A stretch of 37,296 nucleotides of DNA from Actinomycetota bacterium (GTDB taxonomy: Bacteria; Actinomycetota; Actinomycetes; Nanopelagicales; Nanopelagicaceae), in contig VGBN01000012.1 of the NCBI GenBank assembly GCA_016870455.1, positions 1 through 37,296 on the forward strand, given 5' to 3'. Below the pieces are notes generated by a model. That model saw only the letters and a program-made list of their open reading frames with translations, did not search any database and was not told the DNA's origin. Below, piece by piece: positions 31,374 to 37,296 of the stretch. Every line of letters starts with the position of its first letter. Positions within the stretch are counted from its first letter, which is position 1. Made by a program: the position numbers and the translations under genes.

Positions 31374-33557
31374 ATGGCAACCAAAGTTAAGAGCAATGGA
31401 TCGGTAAAGGGCAGAAAACCACTTTGGATTGCGGTAATGGTAATTATTGCCTGGCTTGGGATCACATCTATCTCCGGCCCAACCTTCGGCAAATTATCTA
31501 CTGTTCAAGAAAACGACAACGCAGCGTTTTTGCCAGATAGCGCCGAATCAACTTTGGCTAGCAAAATCACAGTTAAGTTCAGTGATGCCTCCAATGATCA
31601 AATTCCAACCCTTCTTTTGTTTTTAGGTGATGTTAATCCAGCAACGAACCCAACTAAGTTGGCTCAAATCCAAAGTTACTTGGATTCGCTAGGTAGCAAG
31701 GTTTTAGAGGAGTCAGGTAAACCCCTTAGTACCTATTTTGTGCCAGGCCTACCAATTGCTGCCTTCCCCTCAACTGATGGAAAAGCGGCGTTGGTAAACA
31801 TTCCGCTTAATGCCGATATCGCGCAGGAGCGGGTGGAGGAAAAGCCAGTAATTACTTTGCTTATTGAGTTTTTACGTGAGGATCTAAAGGAAAACTTTGA
31901 ATCGCAATCTCTGACAACCCATGTCACTGGCTTTGGTGGAATCTTTGCTGATCTATTTAGTGCCTTCGGCTCGATCGACACCACTTTGCTTTTAACTACG
32001 CTGATTGTTGTTTCAATTATTTTGATTTTGGTTTACCGCTCGCCTCTACTTTGGATTTTACCTTTGTTTTCAGCGATTACCGCCTTGGCATTAGGTGGCA
32101 CAGTGGTTTACTTCGCGGCAAAAGCTAATTGGTTAGATTTAAATGGCCAATCTCAAGGAATTCTCTCCGTTTTAGTTTTAGGTGCAGCAACTGATTACGC
32201 CTTGCTATTGATTGCCAGATATCGAGAAGAGTTACACCATCATGAATCTAGATTTGAGTCGATGCGGATTGCGCTAAAAGGAGTATTTGAGCCAATTTTG
32301 GCCTCTGGCTCAACGGTAATTGCTGGTTTGTTAGTCCTGCTCTTAAGTGATCTTTCTAGTAACCGAGGATTAGGTCCAGTAGGTGCAATTGGAATTGCAT
32401 CTGCAATGATTACAGTTTTAACTTTTCTGCCAGCCCTGTTGGTAGTTTTTGGCAGATGGATTTTTTGGCCAAAGGTGCCAAGGTTTGATGATGTTGATGA
32501 ACAGTTAAGTGGTACTTGGGCCAAGATTGGCAGAGTGGTTGAGAGGTACCCAAAACGTACTTGGATTTCAACTGCACTCTTACTAACAATTTTTGCTGGC
32601 TTTTCTTTCACCCTCAAGGCTGATGGTTTGGCCAACACGGAAGCCTTCACCTCCCGAACCGATTCAGTAATTGGTTTAGAAAAACTAGGGGAGCACTTTC
32701 CAAGTGGCGAGGGCTCACCAGTTGAGGTTGTAGTTAAGGAAGGTGATGTTGCAGCGGCAACTGCTGCATTAAAAACTATTCCAAATGTTTCATTTGTTGA
32801 ACCAGTTGTAGCCGGTCAAAAGATCCCAGGTCAGCCAATGCCACCAATTAAAGTGGTGGATGGACAGGTTCTTTTAAATGCCACTTTAAAGGTAGCACCT
32901 GATTCAGTTGAGGCTCGCAACACAATTCCACAAATTAGAGCTGCAGTTCACGCGGTAGATAAAGGAATTTTAGTCGGTGGTGGAACTGCAGTTCAGTATG
33001 ACACCGATGTTGCCTCCCGCCATGATAATCGTTTAATTATTCCGGTTGTTCTAATTATTATTGGAATAATTTTAGGCCTGTTGCTACGCAGTATTTTGGC
33101 AGCTGGTCTGTTATTGCTAACTGTTGTGCTCTCCTTTATGGCAACGCTAGGTGTTTGCCAATTGGTGTTTGAGCATGTATTTGGATTTGCTGGTGCAGAT
33201 GCATCCTTTCCACTCTTTGCCTTTATCTTCCTTGTGGCATTAGGAATTGATTACAACATTTTCCTTATGACACGGGTGCGAGAAGAGGCTTTAAAGATTG
33301 GTACTCGCAAAGGCGTGATTAAAGGATTAACCGTAACTGGTGGTGTAATTACCTCTGCCGGAATTGTATTAGCAGCCACATTTGCAGTCCTTGGCATATT
33401 GCCACTGGTATTTCTTGCTCAACTTGGCTTTGCCGTGGCATTTGGTGTTTTACTTGACACCATAATTGTTCGATCTTTGTTAGTACCTGCCTTAGTGCAT
33501 GTGATTGGACCAAAAATTTGGTGGCCATCCAAACTCCAATTTGAGGATAAGAAGTAA
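31374..33557 (+). CDS. MMPL/RND-family membrane transporter
   Basis: This is a predicted proton-driven exporter of lipids or other hydrophobic compounds in the cytoplasmic membrane. The 727 residues have the duplicated RND plan: TM1 (LWIAVMVIIAWLGITSI), a soluble domain of about 150 residues, a five-helix block with GAATDYALLLIARYREELH, a second TM and soluble domain of about 120 residues (415-535), and a last five-helix block with the matching LVALGIDYNIFLMTRVREEA. The Asp-Tyr pairs in these motifs are the usual proton-relay residues. No MmpS-like partner or regulator is next to it. I see no clear Shine-Dalgarno or TANNNT box before the ATG. Substrate is unknown. Confidence 0.92.
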   Translation: MATKVKSNGSVKGRKPLWIAVMVIIAWLGITSISGPTFGKLSTVQENDNAAFLPDSAESTLASKITVKFSDASNDQIPTLLLFLGDVNPATNPTKLAQIQSYLDSLGSKVLEESGKPLSTYFVPGLPIAAFPSTDGKAALVNIPLNADIAQERVEEKPVITLLIEFLREDLKENFESQSLTTHVTGFGGIFADLFSAFGSIDTTLLLTTLIVVSIILILVYRSPLLWILPLFSAITALALGGTVVYFAAKANWLDLNGQSQGILSVLVLGAATDYALLLIARYREELHHHESRFESMRIALKGVFEPILASGSTVIAGLLVLLLSDLSSNRGLGPVGAIGIASAMITVLTFLPALLVVFGRWIFWPKVPRFDDVDEQLSGTWAKIGRVVERYPKRTWISTALLLTIFAGFSFTLKADGLANTEAFTSRTDSVIGLEKLGEHFPSGEGSPVEVVVKEGDVAAATAALKTIPNVSFVEPVVAGQKIPGQPMPPIKVVDGQVLLNATLKVAPDSVEARNTIPQIRAAVHAVDKGILVGGGTAVQYDTDVASRHDNRLIIPVVLIIIGIILGLLLRSILAAGLLLLTVVLSFMATLGVCQLVFEHVFGFAGADASFPLFAFIFLVALGIDYNIFLMTRVREEALKIGTRKGVIKGLTVTGGVITSAGIVLAATFAVLGILPLVFLAQLGFAVAFGVLLDTIIVRSLLVPALVHVIGPKIWWPSKLQFEDKK

Positions 33558-33560
33558 GAT
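33555..33560 (+). promoter_or_regulatory. Predicted -10 box (TAAGAT) overlapping the MMPL stop codon
   Basis: The MMPL stop TAA is the first half of TAAGAT, followed by TTCAAT and ATG at 33567. It could give the dehydrogenase gene its own leaderless transcript; read-through from MMPL is also possible. Confidence 0.45.
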
Positions 33561-33566
33561 TTCAAT

Positions 33567-34577
33567 ATGGCACCTCGCGTTGGAATCGCAGGTTATGGGT
33601 TAGCCGGGCGTTACTTTCATGCACCACTTCTGAGTGGAGCTGGATTTGAGGTAGCGGCAGTACTTACTAATAACCCTGAGCGAATCGCTAATGCAAAAAG
33701 TGATTATCCCAATACCAAGGTTGTACCCAGCTTAGAGGAGTTACTTAATAGCAAACTTGATCTACTGGTGGTGGCATCTACAAATGATGTGCATGCCATC
33801 CAAGCAAAAGCAGGCTTAAGAGCTGGCATTCCTGTTGTAGTAGATAAGCCAATGGGGCGGACATTAAAAGAAACAAAAGAGATTATTGATGTAGCAAAAG
33901 AGGTTGGTGTACCAGTTACAACCTACTTTAATCGCAAATGGGACTCAGATGCTCTAACAGTTAAGAAGGTAATTGCTGAAGGGGTGTTGGGAGAGATTTT
34001 TCGGTTGGAGTCAAGGTTTGAAGTTTTTAAACCAAAATTAAAGCCGGACTCATGGCGAGAAAAGCAAAGCGCAGCAGAGGGCGGGGGAAATCTTTTAGAT
34101 TTACAGCCACATCTAATCTCAACTGCTTTGGATTGGTTTGGTCCAGCAGATTTAATCTCTGCCTCAGTTAGATCTATTCGTGGCGCTTCAGATGATGACA
34201 TCGTGCTGGTACTAAAACATCATAATGGTGTCGACTCATACCTGTCAGCAAGTGCAGTAATGGGATCAGCTGGACCAAGAATTAGATTGGTTGGAAATCT
34301 GGCAACTTTAATTATTCAAGATTTAGATCCACAAGAGAGTTTATTAAAATCAGGTGGCAAACCAGAAAATGGTAAGTGGACACAGAGCACAAAATCTCAA
34401 GCCTTTATTCATAAAGGCACTGATATAACTTCATACCCAACTTTGGATGGTAATTACACACAGTTTTACACGCTAGTTAAAGCTGCACTCAACGGTGGGG
34501 CATGGCCAGTTTCTACCGATGAGGCCTTAGCAGTTGCAAAAATAATTGGTCAAGCCCGGGAAATTAGTTTTAGATAA
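33567..34577 (+). CDS. Gfo/Idh/MocA-family oxidoreductase, YdgJ/IolW-like
   Basis: This NAD(P)-dependent sugar or polyol dehydrogenase has 336 residues. The N-terminal Rossmann domain begins GIAGYGLAGRYFHAPLLSG, and the catalytic lysine lies in VVVDKPMGRTL. The C-terminal domain has FNRKWDSDALTVKKVI, EGGGNLLDLQPHL and LDPQESLL. These stretches are close to what I remember of E. coli YdgJ and the scyllo-inositol dehydrogenase IolW of Bacillus, so an inositol-type substrate is possible. A histidine (DLQPHL) sits at the usual active-site position. The gene lies nine bases after MMPL and two before the FAD oxidoreductase gene, in the same direction. Confidence 0.88.
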   Translation: MAPRVGIAGYGLAGRYFHAPLLSGAGFEVAAVLTNNPERIANAKSDYPNTKVVPSLEELLNSKLDLLVVASTNDVHAIQAKAGLRAGIPVVVDKPMGRTLKETKEIIDVAKEVGVPVTTYFNRKWDSDALTVKKVIAEGVLGEIFRLESRFEVFKPKLKPDSWREKQSAAEGGGNLLDLQPHLISTALDWFGPADLISASVRSIRGASDDDIVLVLKHHNGVDSYLSASAVMGSAGPRIRLVGNLATLIIQDLDPQESLLKSGGKPENGKWTQSTKSQAFIHKGTDITSYPTLDGNYTQFYTLVKAALNGGAWPVSTDEALAVAKIIGQAREISFR

Positions 34578-34579
34578 GA

Positions 34580-35725
34580 ATGAGTTTTGATTGCATCGTT
34601 GTTGGTGCAGGTTTAGCTGGAATTACTGCAGCCCGCACCATCCAGCAAGCAGGTAACTCTGTCTTACTTATTGAGGCAAGTGATCAGGTAGGCGGTCGGG
34701 TAAGAAGTGACTTAATTGATGGATATATCTGTGATCGAGGTTTTCAGGTTATTAATCCTAGGTATCCCCAAGTCGCTAAAAGTCGGGTGATAAAAGAGTT
34801 AGATTTTCGATATATCTCTGGAAAAATTAGGCTGGCAGATCAGCAAATAAAAGTTGGCTACACGCCTTCAACTTTTTCACCAAAACTTGGTCCGATGACT
34901 CAAAAGATTAGATTCCTGCAATTTCTCTCCTCCTTCAAGATAGAGAATGGAAAAAGTTTTGGGGAGTACAGTAAAAATTTCTCAGAATTTTATCAAGCGG
35001 TATTAAGACCCTTTCTTTCTGGAGTATTCCTAACTGATCCAAATGAGATTGCAGCGGATGTGGCTCAGGAAATTTTACGAAGTTTTGTTAAATCACTACC
35101 GGGAGTTCCAGCAAATGGTGTTGGCGAGTTTTCCAAAGCCCTAACTAGAGAAATTCAAAATATTCATTTAAATGAGTTGGTTAAATCAGTATCTAATGGA
35201 CAAGTGCACACCAATCTTGGTAGATATCAAAGTAGGTATGTAATAGTGGCAACAGATCCCACCACTGCAGCAGGATTACTTGATGGTTTACCACTGCCTA
35301 AGATGCTGGCAAGCACCACAACCTACTTTGCAACTGATGAGCTGCCACCTGATTCTGGAAACTTGGTAGTCTCAAATGCTTCGAAGTTAGTTAACTCGAT
35401 AGTTATCTCCAAAGTTTCAGATAGGTATGCACCAAAAGATCAACATCTAATAAGTGCAACATCACTATTACCGATTACTGAGACAGTCTTTCGAAGAGAG
35501 CTAGCTAAAATATGGGGGATAGGAACACGAAGCTGGCAGTATGTGGCACGGTATGAGATTAAACAATCTTTGCCAGCGCATCTGCCTGGAGTAAAAAGAT
35601 TCAAATCTGGTAAGTACTCAGATCAAATTTACGTCGCAGGTGATCATATGGCGATGCCATCTCAGCAAGGGGCTATGCAGAGTGGCTACCTAGCAGCGAG
35701 TGCGATTAATCAACTAATTCAGTAA
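34580..35725 (+). CDS. NAD(P)/FAD-dependent amine-oxidase-like oxidoreductase
   Basis: This flavoprotein has 381 residues. The N-terminal dinucleotide fold is complete (CIVVGAGLAGITAARTIQQAG, LIEASDQVGGRVRSD), and the C-terminal FAD motif is IYVAGDHMAMPSQQGAMQSGYLAA. The overall plan resembles the amine oxidase / phytoene desaturase / protoporphyrinogen oxidase group, shorter than most of them. Substrate is unknown; no carotenoid genes are present in this window. It starts two bases after the dehydrogenase stop (TAAGAATG), so expression is coupled. The last 20 bases overlap the convergent epimerase gene. Confidence 0.88.
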   Translation: MSFDCIVVGAGLAGITAARTIQQAGNSVLLIEASDQVGGRVRSDLIDGYICDRGFQVINPRYPQVAKSRVIKELDFRYISGKIRLADQQIKVGYTPSTFSPKLGPMTQKIRFLQFLSSFKIENGKSFGEYSKNFSEFYQAVLRPFLSGVFLTDPNEIAADVAQEILRSFVKSLPGVPANGVGEFSKALTREIQNIHLNELVKSVSNGQVHTNLGRYQSRYVIVATDPTTAAGLLDGLPLPKMLASTTTYFATDELPPDSGNLVVSNASKLVNSIVISKVSDRYAPKDQHLISATSLLPITETVFRRELAKIWGIGTRSWQYVARYEIKQSLPAHLPGVKRFKSGKYSDQIYVAGDHMAMPSQQGAMQSGYLAASAINQLIQ

Positions 35726-36593
35726 GTGCAGCAAGTAGATGCGGGTAATCAAACTTAAACTCATTATCTAGTAATACCTTTGGTATTACTTTTTTTGATC
35801 CCAAAACTTCCGATGAAAATCCACCTAAGACAGCACGCAGAGCAAATGCTGGGGCGGGGAAGAAGGCTGGTCGCTTTAATGCTCGAGCCAAAGCTGCGGT
35901 GAACTCCTGATTGGTGGCAGGATTTGGTGAGGTGATATTTACCGGGCCTTCAATTTTTGAATTCATTAAGAAAATCATGGCTCGGATTTGATCATGCAAA
36001 GTTATCCAGGACCACCACTGTTTACCAGAGCCTAATCTTCCACCTAACCCAAACTTAAATATTGGCAGCATTCGACCAAGTGCACCACCTGTTGGATCTA
36101 AAACTAATCCAGTTCGCAACTTAATAGTGCGAATACTTGGAGCTTGGTTTGCTACTAACTCCCACTCACGGCAGACAGTTGATAAGAAATCCTCACCACC
36201 TCGATCCGTTTCAGTAACTGATCGATCGCCAGTTTCGCCGTAATAACCAATTGCACTAGCGCAGATAAACACCTCAGGTTGAATTTGTTCGCAAGCGGTG
36301 GCAATTGTGGTGGTGCCAAGCAATCTGGAGTTTAAGATCTCAGATCGATATGCAGCAGACCAACGCTTGTCGCCAACACCAGCACCAGCAAGGTGAAAGA
36401 GGGCATCCACACCCTCAAGTGATGCGATATCGATCTCTGATTTAAGTGGATTCCAACTTACCTCATCAGATAACCGAGCCGCTCTTCGAACAATTTTTAA
36501 GACTTGATGACCATCGCTTTTTAACTGGGCACAAAGTGCACTACCTATTAATCCAGAGGAGCCAGTTACTGCAATCTTCTTCGGTCTGGCCAA
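35706..36593 (-). CDS. TIGR01777-family epimerase (SDR-type NAD-dependent)
   Basis: This 295-residue extended-SDR protein is of uncertain substrate. It has the family N-terminus KIAVTGSSGLIGSALCAQL, HLAGAGVGDKRWSAAYRSEI, the catalytic Tyr region SAIGYYGETGDRSVTE, GKQWWSWITLHDQ, and a C-terminal DUF1731-like part (PAFALRAVLGGFSSEVLGSKKVIP). The start is TTG, one base after the sucB stop (TAA A TTG), with no ATG nearby, so translation depends on the upstream gene. A homologue (Rv2216) lies between dlaT and lipB in M. tuberculosis as I recall. The biological role is unknown even in well-studied species. Confidence 0.9.
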   Translation of the reverse strand: MARPKKIAVTGSSGLIGSALCAQLKSDGHQVLKIVRRAARLSDEVSWNPLKSEIDIASLEGVDALFHLAGAGVGDKRWSAAYRSEILNSRLLGTTTIATACEQIQPEVFICASAIGYYGETGDRSVTETDRGGEDFLSTVCREWELVANQAPSIRTIKLRTGLVLDPTGGALGRMLPIFKFGLGGRLGSGKQWWSWITLHDQIRAMIFLMNSKIEGPVNITSPNPATNQEFTAALARALKRPAFFPAPAFALRAVLGGFSSEVLGSKKVIPKVLLDNEFKFDYPHLLAALTELVD

Positions 36594-36594
36594 T

Positions 36595-37296
36595 TTATAA
36601 ACCTAAATCTGATTCGAAGCGACCCTCTTCTAATCTTTCTTTTAAGGTAACTAAGAATCGTGCAGCATCTGCGCCATCTACCACACGATGATCATAAGAG
36701 AGTGCTAGATAAACCATGGATCTAATTGCAATTGTCTCGCCTCCATCTGCACCCTTAACCACCATAGGCCGCTTGACCACCGCACCTAAGCCCAAAATTG
36801 CAACCTGTGGTTGATTAATAATTGGGGTATCAAACAAAGCTCCTCTAGATCCAGTGTTGGTGATAGTAAATGTTCCACCACCTAACTCATCTGGTGTGAT
36901 CTTGTTTTCTCTAGTTCTGGCTGCAACATCAGAGATCTTTCGAGCAATTCCACCCATGTTTAGATCCCCTGCATCTTTAACTACCGGAACTAGTAAGCCA
37001 CGATCGGTATCAACTGCCACACCTAAATGCTCAGCTCCATGGTAGGTAATTTGATCACCCTCAACCGATGAGTTTAAGACTGGATGTTGTTTAAGAGCCT
37101 CACATACGGCAACTGCGAAAAATGGCAGGAAGGTTAACTTAACTCCTTCGCGAGATTCAAAAGCTGCCTTTGCAGCATTTCGCAATCGATCAATCTTTGT
37201 AACATCTACCTCAATAACAGTTGTTAACTGCGCAGAGATCTTTAATGACTCAACCATGCGATCTGCAATAACTTTTCGCAATCGTGACATCGTTAC
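36595..37296 (-). CDS. sucB: 2-oxoacid dehydrogenase E2 acyltransferase, C-terminal catalytic part (5' end outside window)
   Basis: This is the dihydrolipoyl acyltransferase core of the pyruvate or 2-oxoglutarate dehydrogenase complex. Only the catalytic domain (about 233 residues) is inside the window. The frame is open to the last base, so [12 protein letters not shown] in the ORF track is internal, not a start. The active-site motif [17 protein letters not shown] with His and Asp, and [28 protein letters not shown], are typical. The lipoyl and peripheral-subunit domains lie upstream. In mycobacteria the gene here is dlaT, which serves pyruvate dehydrogenase, so sucB and dlaT cannot be separated from this part. 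It is the likely lipoate acceptor served by the nearby LipA and LipB. Confidence 0.93.
   Translation of the reverse strand, partial: VTMSRLRKVIADRMVESLKISAQLTTVIEVDVTKIDRLRNAAKAAFESREGVKLTFLPFFAVAVCEALKQHPVLNSSVEGDQITYHGAEHLGVAVDTDRGLLVPVVKDAGDLNMGGIARKISDVAARTRENKITPDELGGGTFTITNTGSRGALFDTPIINQPQVAILGLGAVVKRPMVVKGADGGETIAIRSMVYLALSYDHRVVDGADAARFLVTLKERLEEGRFESDLGL

Noticed and set aside
1-37296. Mobile elements, CRISPR, tRNA or rRNA genes
   Set aside because: I looked for transposase or integrase proteins, regularly spaced repeats and tRNA-like ends and saw none.

Overview
This is an AT-rich, tightly packed actinobacterial chromosome segment. Gene content, short intergenic gaps and overlapping gene ends suggest a streamlined freshwater-type actinobacterium, such as the acI lineage (Nanopelagicales: Planktophila/Nanopelagicus-like). 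That placement is inference from style and gene order, not from a marker gene. I see no rRNA, tRNA, CRISPR array, transposase, integrase or phage gene. No stretch over about 150 bases lacks a gene.

Layout. (1) 1-8292: acnA (partial), dxs, fadB and fadA, RNase D and a DUF3000 protein. As I recall, this order is conserved in Streptomyces and mycobacteria. (2) 8373-12240: an EamA transporter, a RibD-C reductase, a tiny four-cysteine protein, a secreted NlpC/P60 peptidase and a PimB'-type mannosyltransferase. (3) 12226-19245: a coupled fadD, sensor-less histidine kinase and NarL-type regulator; then an SRPBCC protein, ROK glucokinase, membrane-tailed alpha/beta hydrolase, PlsC-like acyltransferase and a RecB-like nuclease. 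(4) 19339-21769: LysE exporter divergent from padR-ino1, closed by a strong terminator. (5) 21835-23824: an HTH-only LuxR regulator divergent from enoyl-CoA hydratase and HSDL2-like SDR genes. (6) 23821-26357: cbiM-cbiN-cbiQ-cbiO cobalt ECF transporter, divergent from copC. (7) 26944-37296: glnA, RDD protein, DUF4191 protein, lipA, lipB, then an inserted MMPL / YdgJ-like dehydrogenase / FAD oxidoreductase group, then a TIGR01777 epimerase and sucB/dlaT (partial). Apart from the insertion, this matches the mycobacterial glnA1-Rv2219A-Rv2219-lipA-lipB-Rv2216-dlaT order as I remember it.

Functionally the window is housekeeping plus lipid metabolism: TCA enzymes, isoprenoid entry (dxs), fatty-acid activation and beta-oxidation, phospholipid acylation, inositol phosphate and phosphatidylinositol mannoside synthesis, lipoate synthesis with its E2 acceptor, nitrogen assimilation and cobalt uptake.

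The clearest cross-window signal is a start rule. At about a dozen transcription-unit heads, a TANNNT hexamer sits exactly 6 bases before ATG or GTG (7 for one gene) with no Shine-Dalgarno sequence. This is what leaderless mRNAs would look like. The rule decides several ambiguous starts: cbiM, the NlpC gene, the enoyl-CoA hydratase gene and the RDD gene. The second notable point is cbiQ, whose conserved N-terminus lies upstream of any ATG, GTG or TTG codon. It must start at a non-standard codon, depend on frameshifting, or contain a sequence error.
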